NCBI GenBank assembly: GCA_020137815.1
Contig: CM035361.1
Span: forward strand, 3,079,021 to 3,143,020
DNA: 64,000 bases
Source of the DNA: Hormiphora californensis
Taxonomy: Eukaryota; Ctenophora; Tentaculata; Cydippida; Pleurobrachiidae
Reading direction: 5' to 3'
Shown here piece by piece: positions 22,778 to 33,829 of this stretch. Under the pieces are notes generated by a model, which did no database searches, was not told where the DNA came from, and saw nothing but the letters and a program-made list of their open reading frames with translations. Position 1 is the first letter of the stretch. Every line of letters starts with the position of its first letter. Both the position numbers and the translations under genes were made by a program.

Positions 22778-23040
22778 TATAATATACATATCTATACAGT
22801 AGTCTACAGGTTCTAAATAACAATAAGATCAACAAAAATATCTGTCAAAACTGTCTATCATAGCTGAGAAACATACTTTGATCTATGCCAGTTTTGGTTT
22901 TTTATCCAGGCGATTTAAGGCAGTACTATATATTCGACCGCTGGTACTAAACTGAGACGGTGATATGTAGTACAGCTGCCATTTTCCTCGCCCCTTATTT
23001 TGATGGTTTTTCATCCTCAAAGTTCATTTTCTTTACTTAC

Positions 23041-23571
23041 AAACATAATCATTGCCGAGGAATATTGAAAGTATACTTAACGCTACACAAACCAATAACA
23101 CCAATAACTTTGTGTCCTGTGATGTCTCCTTTGCCAAACAGTAAAACAAGATCCCCACAAGGAGAGAAAGAAAGGAGAAGATGAAGTATTTCAGGCTCCG
23201 AGAGAGGGTGAAACCGAGGGAGGGGGTACATGAACGTTTTTTTCCCACTTCTTCATCTTCATCCCTGATAGTAGAGAAAAATTCATGAAATCGAGGGTAG
23301 GTATGTATCCTAAAAAGCCACCAAAATGATTACATGTTCCTAAAATAATAAATGAAATAAATAAATAAAATAATATTTTACTCATATTAGATATCATATC
23401 AGTATTACACGTGTCTTATGTCAGTGGTGATTTGCTTGACAAATGAACGAAGAATAAAATGTACTCTCTTAGTTTGTTCATTTCTCGAGATTATTTGTCG
23501 TTGGCATAAGAAATAGAGAAGAGGAAGAAATAGAGAGGGAGGGAGGGAGAGAGAGCGAGAAAAAGATAGAT

Positions 23572-23619
<48 letters not shown>

Positions 23620-25409
23620 TCTCCTATCGCTCTCTCGCTGCGAGCGATCATATCTCTCTCTCTCTCTCTCGTCTCTCGTCTATCTGCCTCGGCTTCTATC
23701 TCGTCGCTCTCTCCTCATGCTCTATCTCTTCTCTCGCGTCTCTCTCGCTCCTTCCTCTATCGCTCTTCTCTCTCGCTCTCTCTCTCTCTCGCTCGCTGTC
23801 TCTCTCATCTCCGAGGTCGATAGAGCACTTCTGTGGAAGCTATCCTGTAACATGCACTGCAGCTGCCACCACATAATATTCTCAGAATATGTGAATCATT
23901 CTGCAGAATCAACATGTTCAGTTTTTTGACGAATCAGTGACAGACATGAAATGTGTGCAATGTGTATGTGAGTAAAATGGCCTGGCAAAGGTCGTGAATT
24001 TTCAAACTATCTTGAATAACTATAGTAGGGAGGATATGGCAGGTCTTCTAAAGCTGATAAAGGTAAAATGAGACGATAATTCACATACCTTATGCACTTT
24101 ACTTGGTCCCCATAGTTTGTCCCTCTATTGTTGGCACTGGATTTACTTGCTGGAATTGCAAACTTTATCTTTTGACCTGGAGAAAAGTGAGTATAAAGGA
24201 GTTGATCATGTCGAGTCCTTCCTAACCTCAAAATTTGAAGTTTCTATTCTTTACGTCTGTGAGAGTGGAAAACCTGAATATATGTCACAGGAAACAATAT
24301 TAAACATCAATGAATGAGATCTGTTCAGGATTAACTATGTGTGAGAGAGAAAGTGAGATTAGCAGCCAGAGAAGATATTAAGAATCTTGTTCCAGAAACA
24401 ATGTTTAGGTCTTTCGAACTAGGATCTTAGGATTAAAACTGTTCCTGACTTGGTAGTGAGAACCCAACAATTGTTTTTCTACTGTGTAGAAGAAACTCCT
24501 AACTTCCCTTATATTTCTACAATCTAATTGTACGTGAGGAGGAAAGTGAGAAACTCTCCCTCCCAGTTACTAACATGTATCATCTCGTGCAAGAGATGTT
24601 GTGATGCAGAGAAAAAGCTTTATTGTGGGGGGATTAGTAAAAGTTTTCACATGCTTGTTCCAACACACACACATTGTGATACAAAATATATAACCGCAAT
24701 TAATTGAAAAAGTATGATCGATCATATTATCATTGATCATATTCTATAACTCGGCTGTTCCAGTCAATCAAGCGATCACTGTTAAAACTAAGTGAATTGA
24801 AAGGACTTTGATCCAGGATCTTACATGATATATGCAGCACCTCACTGAATATTAACTTTGTATATATGTATGTCACCTGTGTAACATAATCACCACAGTT
24901 ACGTACCACGGTTACCATGGCTACCATGGTTACCATGGTTACCATGGTTACTAATTCTAAATTCCACGTACCGTTTGGTAGGGTTAGGAAGGTGTGAGGG
25001 GCATTGGTTGGTGTTCGTTTTGGGGTTTGTGGTATTAAAGAAACAACCGATGTCGAGTCCTCGAGTTTGCAGGGGTGTTCGGAGTCACTCGCTCCTCCCA
25101 CTTTTTCTGTTACATTTGGGGTGGAATACACTGGCTCGGGGTCCGCTGTGGGAAAATGCAGTGGTTACATTAGAGACATAAATATTGTAAATCCAGTTTT
25201 CATAGCAATATTTTTCACTAGTAATGAAGGCTATTATTTACTTCCCAGCCGATTTCATTAGAACACTTCCCACCTGGTTTCACAACGATTCTTGTGGAGC
25301 TACTAGACGACGTAGGAGCGTTGTTTTCTTCCTGGTCCTCTACTCGTATCGGTTCTTCAACGTCTGGTCTAGAGTTCTCAAAGACTAGTGATCCTTCAAT
25401 GTCTGTCAT
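23041..25409 (-). CDS. Unrecognised membrane protein with cytosolic N-terminus and two TM helices
   Basis: Exons 25409-25274, 25145-24972, 24176-24089 and 23264-23041 join in phases 1, 1, 2 and 1, all GT-AG, giving 205 codons without a stop. Residues 1-130 are acidic, Ser/Thr/Pro-rich and include LPNGQKIKFAIPAS. The fourth exon holds two hydrophobic helices (SLKYFIFSFLSLLVGILFYC and LLVLLVCVALSILSIFL) separated by AKETSQDTK. The next exon is uncertain: an acceptor at 22,951 would end the protein almost at once (stop TAG). The short LPNGQ...IPAS stretch recalls ATF2/ATF7 factors, but no bZIP follows and the TM helices argue against it. No function assigned. Confidence 0.6.
23535..23810. repeat. 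GA tract followed by CT tract (hairpin-forming)
   Basis: (GA)n to 23,613, then (CT)n with scattered G, complementary over about 60 bp around GAGATCTGCTCTC. It lies between the third and fourth exons of the membrane-protein gene. Confidence 0.7.
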
Positions 25410-25880
25410 CTCATTGTGTCATGCTGTCACGGGGAGCTTTTTTCTTTTGAAAATTGAAAAATTTTGCAAATGAACACAACTTGTGTTAGGGTCGGCCGCG
25501 GCACACACCTACGGCAAACTTGCTTTGGGCTCGTTGGAAAGAGGGCATCGAGTTTTCAGTTTGTTCTGAAAAGCCCAAGAAACTTGAAATCGGTGCAAAA
25601 TGTGCGTTTTAAAATCTTAAAAGCTGAGCTTAGACAAAGTTTTACTGTCTACTAGACCCCTTTTGATACAATCACATTAAATTTCGAAAATTCAACCGCT
25701 GCCATGTTATATATAAAATTTCCGAGTTTAATTCCGAGTTAAATTTCGGGCGCGATTATAATCTGGGTGCCTTGCAGCCTGTTTACAGGTGCGCGCTACC
25801 AAAAGAGTATACTTAGACCGACTTTTTTCAAACGGCTATAGCCATGGAACCACATGGCCGATTTTAGTAAACTAAACGGT

Positions 25881-26345
25881 TATGGCGGCGCATTGACGCA
25901 AAATCAAAAAAGTAAAAAACGTAAAAAAAAATAAAAAACGTGTTTCAAAAAACATGTTTTTAAAAAAATATGTTTTCGAAAATTTTGATTTTGCGTCAAT
26001 GCGCCACGTAAGCCGGCTCAATGACGCAAAATCATTTTTCGAAAAATTTGATTTTGCGTCAATGCGCCACGTCGCCGGCTCAATGACGCAAAATCAACAT
26101 TTTCGAAAACATGTTTTTTTTTCCCAAAATTTTGATTTTGCGTCAATGCGCCGTCCACGTGGCGCATTGACGCAAAATAAAAATTTTCGAAAACATGATT
26201 TTGCGTCATTGAGCCGGCTTACGTGGCGCATTGACGCAAAATCAAAATTTTCGAAAACATGTTTTTTTAAAAACATGTTTTTTGAAACACGTTTTTTTTT
26301 TTTCATGTTTTTATTTTTTTTATTTTGCGTCAATGCGCCGCCATA
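25881..26345. mobile_element. Foldback element, 465 bp
   Basis: Terminal inverted repeats TATGGCGGCGCATTGACGCA / TGCGTCAATGCGCCGCCATA, flanked by AACGGT (25875-25880 and 26346-26351). The interior contains at least seven direct or inverted copies of TTTTGCGTCAATGCGCCACGT alternating with AAAATTTTCGAAAACATG, so it can fold on itself at several scales. It encodes nothing. Confidence 0.75.
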
Positions 26346-26522
26346 AACGGTATCAGTTAGAGAATCGATAGCCCTAACCGATAACCCCAAACCAAACCCT
26401 AACCAGACCCTAACGGATAGCCCTAACCCGTCGCGCGCGCCAAAACTACGAATTGTTAGCAATGAAAGGCACCCAGATTTTAACGTTTTCCTTAAATTTC
26501 CGAGTTGGGCTTTTTAAAATAT

Positions 26523-27150
26523 GAAAAAATAAAATTGAAACAAAAAAAAATCGAAACTTCGAATAACTGCATTATGTTTCATAATGCTAATAATTTCCCC
26601 GCCAACCTTTATTCTCATAACCATCTGGTAAACGCACACAAAAGACCTTACCCGTCTTCGTGTTATTAGCCATGATGCGCCACCCTGTATCCCCACCCAG
26701 TTTTGTCCAGTGTGGCTGGTTTTCTTGACATTATATGATTTATTGCGGCGCAAGCCACTGCCAGCGGCAGTTTTGATTGATTGATTGATTGATTGATCTA
26801 ATGTGAAGGCGGGACAGACATTTCCGATCATTTATGAATCACTCAAACCGTGTAGAACAAATCATTGTGTTTTAGTAGCACTAAATTGCGCGCCACATTG
26901 CGTGGCTCATATCTCCTGAAAAGTGACAACGTGCCATTGAAGTATTTGATGAAGGAGCAACACCGTTGTCCCTCGCAACTAATCGGGTTACGTCACGGGA
27001 CAAAAAAAGCGTGACACTTCACTAGTATGTAAACTTGTCGAATTCTTAACCCCTATGCCTTTTTGCAAAAGGCATCCGGGTGAATGCCTTCGGCATTCAC
27101 CCGGGCGGGGAAAAAATAAAATTGAAACAAAAAAAAATCGAAACTTCGAA
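26523..27150. repeat. 41-bp direct repeat, 587 bp apart
   Basis: GAAAAAATAAAATTGAAACA and the following 21 bases recur at 27110-27150 with at most one difference. Between them are a telomere-unlike GATT repeat (26,770) and the CCGGGTGAATGCC hairpin (27,077-27,106). Confidence 0.6.
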
Positions 27151-27159
27151 ATAAAAAAA

Positions 27160-29580
27160 GCGCGAGCGACGCGACGCGCGGTCAGATTTCGCAGCGCTAA
27201 AACGAATAGATTCGCGCCCTCCGCAAAACCAAATTACTTATTTTTATTTTCGAAATCAAAACTTAACCGCGATTTCAAAAAATATAAATTCAAAATTTAA
27301 AATGAGGGTTTTCTGAAAATAAAAGTTTCCTGAAAATGACCAGTTGGCAGTTCCTGTTGAAAAGCGCTGCCTTATCCCGGGCCAGCAGCGTTTGCCAACA
27401 GTTTCTGATGAGACTTCATCCTGATTCCTAGGGATTGGGATTCCTGACGGATTCAACCTGCCAGTCTGCCAATCAGTGCGAATATTAAAGCTGAAACACT
27501 AATGGACATGTTCTGTCCTGGCTTATGATCTGAACTCTGACATACATGTAGTATGGATGTTCAGGTGTTTCATGCAAACGCCCCATCGCACTTTTGACTT
27601 GTGACTTGAAGGTGCCAACTGGCAAGTGGCAACTGCCAATAACTGTGTGTATGTGAAGCCTGAAGGGTACAAGAAGTGAAGCAGGGGTCCTTCACGCCGT
27701 TGGTATTATCCATATTAATATCCACATCATGTGGACCACATGATGTGGACCACATCGTCCATCCATTTCATCGTCACCTCTCCGTTTCACTTGAGAGGTG
27801 TCAGGTGTGCAAGGTTTTGGAGTGGCCGGCCCAGGAAGCTCTGTTGAAAGCACATTGAATATATTACGCCAAAACCATGTCCTTCATGGAAGGATAAAGA
27901 TCCAGTTTAGCCTGCCCAGATCAACATTTGTTGCACTTCGCGTCCGGAGAAGAGTGATTCCTTTCAGGATAGAAGATGTAGACATTACAAACACGTGAAG
28001 GAGTTTTATAATTTGCTGTCTTTTTGTAAAGTCCAGTTTTTAAAGTTGCTTTGGGACATATCGAAGGCTGTGTAGTTTGCAAAGATACGGTGCCACACTC
28101 CATCTTCTTCTGAAAAAAGTTGAGTTCATTTTTATTCAACTGTTCAGGCCTCAACTCGTGCGATATTTTAATTTACTCTGCGCACACATGTGATAGACGC
28201 ACAAAACGATTCCGTGCATGACTTTGGGGGTGAACAGTTGAAAAAAGGACTTTATGCAGGTTCGAGGACGAAACGGTAAAACAAGTAGGGGAGCCACAGG
28301 TAATATGGGATACCTAACAACTTTTGGCCATAATTTTTTTTCAGATGACAATAAAGTCACGCCGTCTTCATAGGTGTGTCTTATCTGGACCAAGCTAACA
28401 CATTACCACCAAAATTACCCCAACGAATGCTCCATAACGGAGATCTGGCACTATCCCATATTACCTTGAAAATTTGCAGTGGAATTTTAGTTTGGTGAAA
28501 TGGGATACCCATTTTTAACGAAAATGGGATATCCCATTTTATCAAAAAATTGGTATCCCATTTTATCAAAATTATTTTTTCGTCAGAATATGGTAACCTT
28601 ATTGCACTTTGCTTGGATTAAACTAGTTTGTAATGGTATTTAAGTTTTGTTTATAATTAGTAAGTGGTCTGAAGACTCCCGCTATAGCCGACAGCCGTGA
28701 AATCATGAAAAGTTAGGAACAATCTACCTAATTTATTCACCAACGGGTGGCTAAAGCCTCATTTAACACTACTAATTTCAACAGAAGGGGTAAAAGCGTG
28801 AACAGGTTCATTTCCTAGCGCGGTGCTACCTGTATAATAATTCCAGACAGGTCCAAAGTTTAGAAATTCTCTAAAAATTGCTAAAGAATTGGGGACCAAA
28901 GAGTTGATCGTTAACACATAAATGTGGATAATATTTAGTAATTTTGCTAAACTAAGAAAGCTACACGGATACCAGAAACCTTTTGGTGTCTATAATAGAA
29001 GATTAGATAAATGAGAATTGAATAATTATACCCATATGTGTAGTCGTATTCCGCAGTTGTCACTCGGTGCATTTTTTTCAGAGAATACAAGTTTTTTCGA
29101 GTTACGAGCGAAAATAAGCTTTATTAATAATCGTAAAGTTAGTTCTGAGAAATTTGCGTTTGAAATGGCCGTTTAAACAGCCAAAATTTCAGTATCCCAT
29201 TTTTCCAAAACATGTTTTGGAAAAATGGGATAGTGAAATTTTGGTAAAATGGGGTATCCCATTTCAGTAAAATAAAAGTATCCCATTATACCAAAATCAT
29301 GAGTTTCTATAATTAGCTAATTATAATTAGACACGTTCATTCTGATGCTCTGATCTCTTCAGGTATCGCTAATAAATATCTTGCTCATAAACTAAGCCGA
29401 TCGATAGGTTCTCAAGGAAACAGAGACGTGTGTACCAAATGAAAAAAGTGGCCTGATTTTTTACTATCCGTATTTTAAGATGACGAGGGTGCTACTGTAC
29501 CATGTAAACATATCCCACCAAGGCTATAAACGGTTTCAGAACTAATCTAAGATCACTAATAAGAGTTATTAACTATTGGG
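27160..29580. other. Gene-free stretch
   Basis: No ORF with splice logic. It contains small palindromes (CACATCATGTGGACCACATG at 27,723) and many copies of AATGGGATA / TATCCCATT in both orientations at 28,300-28,570 and 29,190-29,290, which look like hairpin-forming repeat remnants. Confidence 0.5.
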
Positions 29581-29581
29581 T

Positions 29582-32500
29582 GGAAAAAATTTTTTAAAAA
29601 ATTTTTTTTTGGGAAAAAAAATTTTTTTTTTTGGGGGTTTTTAAAAAAAAAAAAATTTTTTTTAAAAATTTTGGGGGGGGAAAAAAAAGGGGGGGAAAAA
29701 AAATTTTAAAAAAAACCCCCTTTTAAAAAAAAGGGGGGTTTTTTTTTTTAAAAAAATTTTTTAAAAGGGGTTTTTTTTCCCTAAAAATTTTTTTTAAAAC
29801 CCCCCAAATTTTCCCCGGGAAAAAATTTAAAAAAAAATTTTTTTTTTTTTTAAAAAAAAAAGGGGGGAAAAAAAAAATTTTTAAAAAAACAAAAAAAAAA
29901 CCCCCCCCCTTTTTTTTTAAAAAAAAATTTTTTTAAAAAAAAATTTTTTCCAATTTTAAAAAAATTTTTTTTTAAAAAATTTTTTTTTTTTAAAAAAATT
30001 TTTTAAAAAAAAAAATTTTAAAAGGGGGGGGGGGAAAAATTTTTGGAAAAAAAAAACCCCCCAAAAATTTTTTTAAAAAAAAAAAGGGGGGAAAAAAAAG
30101 GGGGGGGGGGGGGGAAAAAAAAAAAAAAAAAAAAAAAAAAAGGGGGGAAAAAAAGGGGGGGGAAAAAAAGGGGAAAAGGGGGGGGAAAAAACCCAGAAAA
30201 AAAGGGGGGGGAAAAGGGAAAAGAAAAGGGAAAGGAAAAAAAAAAAAGGGGGAAAAGAAAAAGGGGGGGCAAAAAAGGGGGGGGGGAAAAATTTTTAAAA
30301 AAAAAAATAAAAAAAAAAGGGAAAGGGGGAAAAAAAAAAAAATTTTTCCATTTGCCCCTTTTTAAATTTTTTCCCCCCTTTCCCCTTTTTTTCCTTTTTT
30401 TTTCCCTTTTTTTTTTTTTTTTAAATTTCCCCCTTTTTTTTTTTTTTTTTTTTCCCCCCCTTTTTTTAAACCCCCTTTTTTCCCCCTTTTTTTTTTTTTT
30501 TTTCCCCCCTTTTTTTTAATTTTTAAAAAGGCCCATTTTTTTGGTTTTTTTTTTTAACCTTTTTTTTCCCCCCCCTTCTATTTTTTTTTTTCCCCCCCCC
30601 CTTTTTGGGGGGCCCCCCCCAAAAAAAAAAAAAAAAATTTTTTTTTTTTAAAAAAACCTTTTAAATTCCCCCTTTTTAAAAAAAAAATTTTTTTTTTTTT
30701 TCCCCCCAAAGGTTTTTTTTTTTTTTTGGGGGGTTTTTTTGGCCCCCCCCAAAAAATTTTTTTCCCCCGGGGGAAAAAAAAAAAGGGAATTGGGGGGGAA
30801 AAAACCCCTTTTTTCCCGGGAAACCCCCCAAAAAAACCCCCAAAAACCCCCAAAACCCCTTTAAACCCCCCCCCTTTCCCCTTTTCCCCCCCTTTTTCCC
30901 CCTTTTTTTTTTTTCCCCCCGGCCCCCCGGGGGAAAAAAAAGGGGGGAAAAAAAAAAAAAAAAAAAATTTTGGGCCGGGGCCGGAAAGGGGGGGGGTTTT
31001 TTCCCCCCCCCCCGGTTTTCCCCCCCAAAAAAGGGGTTTTTTTTTTCCCCCTTTTTTGGGTTTTCCCTTTTCCCCCCGGGGCCCCCCCCCCCCCCCCCGG
31101 GGGACCCCCAAAAACCCCAATTTTTTTTTTTTCCCCCTTTTTTCGGGGGAACTTTTTTTTCCCCCCGGGGAATTTTTAAATTCACCCTTTTTTTTTTTTT
31201 CCCCCCAAATTTTTTTTTTAAAAATTTTTTGGGGTTTTTGTTTTTTAAGGGGGCCCCCCAATTGTTTATTTTTTTTTTTGGGCCTTTTTTGGGAATTTTT
31301 TTTTTTTTTAAAGGGGGGGCCCCCCGGGGGGGAGGGGGGGTTTTTTTTTTTAAAAAAGGAAAAAAAAGGAGAAAAAAAAAAAAAAACCCCAAAAAATTTA
31401 AAAAAACTTCCCCCGGGGTTTTTTTTGGGTTTCCCTTTTTTTAAATTTTTTCCCCTTTTTAAAATTTTTGGGGGTTGGGGGGGTTTTTTTTTTTTTTGGG
31501 GGCCCCCTTTTAAACCCCTTTTTTTTGGGAACCGGGTTTTCCCCCCCTTTTTTTTTTTTTTTTTTTGGGCCCCTTTTCCCCCCTTTTGGGGGAAAAACCC
31601 CCCCCGGGCCCCTTTTTTTAAAAAAAAGGGGGGGGGCCCCGCCCCCCCCCCCCGGGGGGGGGGCCCCGGGGAAAAAAATTTTTTTTTTTTTAAAAAAAAA
31701 TTTTTTTGGGGGGGGGAAAAAAAAAGGGGGGGGTTTAAAAAAATTTTTTTGGGGGGGGGGAAAAAAAAAAAAAAGGGGTTTAAAAAAAAAAAGGGGGGTT
31801 TTGGGGGAAAAAAAAACCCCCCCCAAAAGAAAAAATTTTTTTTTTTTCCCCCCCCCTTTTTTCCCCCTCTTCCTTTTTTTTCCCCCCCCCCCCAAAAAAT
31901 TTTTTTCCCTTTTTTTTTAACCCAAATTTTTCTTTTTTTTTGGTTTTTTAGTTTTTTTTGTTTTTTTGGAATTTTAAGGGAACCCCTTGGGGAAAAAACC
32001 CCCCCCTCTTTTTTAAAACTTACTTTTTTTTTTTTAAATTTTAAACCTTCCCATGCTTTTTTAAAAAAAAAAAAATTTTTTTCCCCCCCCCCCTTTTTTA
32101 AAAAAAAAATTTCCCCAAAAAAATCGGGGGGGGGTTTACAGGGGAAAAGAAAAATTTAAAAAAAAAAAAGAAAATAAATTTTGGGGGGGGGTTTTTTTGG
32201 GGGGGGGGAAAAAATTTGGGAAGGGGAATATAAACCCCCCCTTAATTTTTTCTTTTTTAAATTTTTTATTCCAGGTTTTTTCAATTTTTTTTTTTTTGTT
32301 TTTTTTCCTTGGGGCCTCCCCTTTTTTTCATTGTGGTTACCTTTTAGGGGGTTAAAAAGGGAAAAAAAAAATAAAAAAATATAAAAAAAAAGGAAAAAAA
32401 GGGGAAAAAGGGGAGAAAAAAGGGGAAAGGGGGGCAAGTTAAAAGGGGGGAAAAAAAAAAAAGGTTTTTAAAAAGGGGGGGGGAAAAAAGGGGGGGGGAA

Positions 32501-32925
32501 AAAGGTTAAATGTTTCCCCCCTTTTTCAAAAAAATTTTTGGGGCCCTTTACCCCCCCCAAAAGTGAAAAAAAAAAAAAAAAACCCAAAAAACCGGGAAAA
32601 AAACAAAAAAACCCCCCCGGGAGGGGAAAATAAAAAAAAAAAAAAAAGGGGGGAGAGGGGAAGGGAAAAAAAAGGGGAGAGGGGGGAAGAAAAGGGGACG
32701 AGGAGAGGAGAAGGAGGGAAGGAAAAAGGAGGGGGAGAGAGAAAGAGAGAAAAAGGAGAGAGGGGGGAAAAGGGGAGGGGGGAGAAGGGGGGAGGGGATT
32801 TTGGGGAAAAAAAAAAGGCCCCCAAAGGGGGGGGGGGGGTTTTTTTTTTTTTCCCCCCCCCTTTTTTTCCCCCAATCAGTAAAAGAAAATAGGAAGGTGG
32901 CCCCCAAAAACCCAAAATTCCCTCA
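29582..32925. other. Homopolymer-block sequence, probable assembly or read artefact
   Basis: 3.3 kb in which almost every base occurs in runs of 3-15 and higher-order sequence is absent. Borders to normal sequence are sharp (...TATTGGG at the left, CCCTCATTTATC at the right). Several long ORFs on both strands (up to 477 codons, FFPP/KKGG composition) arise from the runs and are not genes. Confidence 0.85.
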
Positions 32926-33103
32926 TTTATCTATCAAGTACATTCTACGACACTGTTTTTCAGAAACCCTGGTCACTAGAAGTTGAGATTTGGGTCAACA
33001 ACAAAGGGAGTTATAAAAATTTCCCGCGAAAATTGATCTACCAATTTTTGATTTAAAACTTTATGCTTCTGAGGATAAAAAACTCATTGATGATTCAGTA
33101 CAC

Positions 33104-33245
33104 CTTTGGGGACCCCTATCGTGTCCAGCCCAGGAAGGATACGAGATGCAATACCCTCCCGGGTTTTGAGCTTAAATAGTAGTAGCTCTGTGAAGTACCG
33201 CCCGGTCGAGATCGATTCTACCCCGTTTAGATATGTGAAGTTCTC
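33104..33245 (-). CDS. Isolated exon of an unknown gene
   Basis: Minus-strand 47-codon open exon with an acceptor (ATGCAG) and donor (GTGTAC), phase 0 to 1, encoding ENFTYLNGVESISTGRYFTE and LLLFKLKTREGIASRILPGL before the donor. The plus strand is also open here, so strand is not certain. No partner exon found because the artefact block adjoins. Confidence 0.3.
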
Positions 33246-33463
33246 CTGCATGATCACACGACCACACGTGTACATAATATTGTTTGGGTGATGGACTTTC
33301 CATTAAAACGGAATTCCAGCTCTAAATACTCTTACTAATTATCTCGACCAAAACGCGGAGTTTTTACGTCAGCCGACCCGAAACCGGGTTAAATTTGGCC
33401 ACCCGCTGGTCTCAGGGCCTCAAAATATGTCAAAATATGTTTAAATTATCATTTCGGGTCATT

Positions 33464-33575
33464 TAGACCTTTTAATTACATGTAATTACCCTCTAATTAC
33501 ATGTAATTACCCTTTAATTACATGTAATTACATTTTAATTACATGTAATTACTTCCAATTACATTCCAATTACTT
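33464..33575. repeat. Tandem TTAATTACATGTAATTACC repeat
   Basis: Four to five 21-bp units, each centred on the palindrome TAATTACATGTAATTA. An imperfect duplication follows (CTCGAGAGCTTTCGAACG... at 33,583 and CTCGAGACCTTTCCAACG... at 33,729). Confidence 0.75.
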
Positions 33576-33829
33576 CAGCACCTCGAGAGCTTTCGAACGC
33601 ACCATAGAACACCTTTCTACTCCTTCTAATTGCCGAGTTCTGTATACCCCTTATTTTCACTGTTTTTCGCGTCCTACCCCTTATAGGTTTGGGCACACCC
33701 ATCGCCACACCCCCTATACGTCGCGGGACCTCGAGACCTTTCCAACGAGCCATAGAACACCTCTCTACTACTTCAGGGGGCTTCAAAACTTTCACTCTAA
33801 AAATATCTATGGTTTATGGTTATGGTTAT

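Noticed and set aside
24089-24972. ATF2/ATF7-like transcription factor from LPNGQ...IPAS
   Set aside because: The similarity is about 12 residues, no bZIP exon follows, and the next in-phase exon encodes transmembrane helices.
26368-26430. CCCTAA-like units resembling telomere repeat
   Set aside because: Irregular (ACCCTAACCAG, CCCTAACGGATAG) and only a few units; no tandem array.
30726-32159. 477-codon open frame and several others over 100 codons
   Set aside because: They consist of runs of Phe, Pro, Lys and Gly produced by homopolymer blocks; no real composition or motif.
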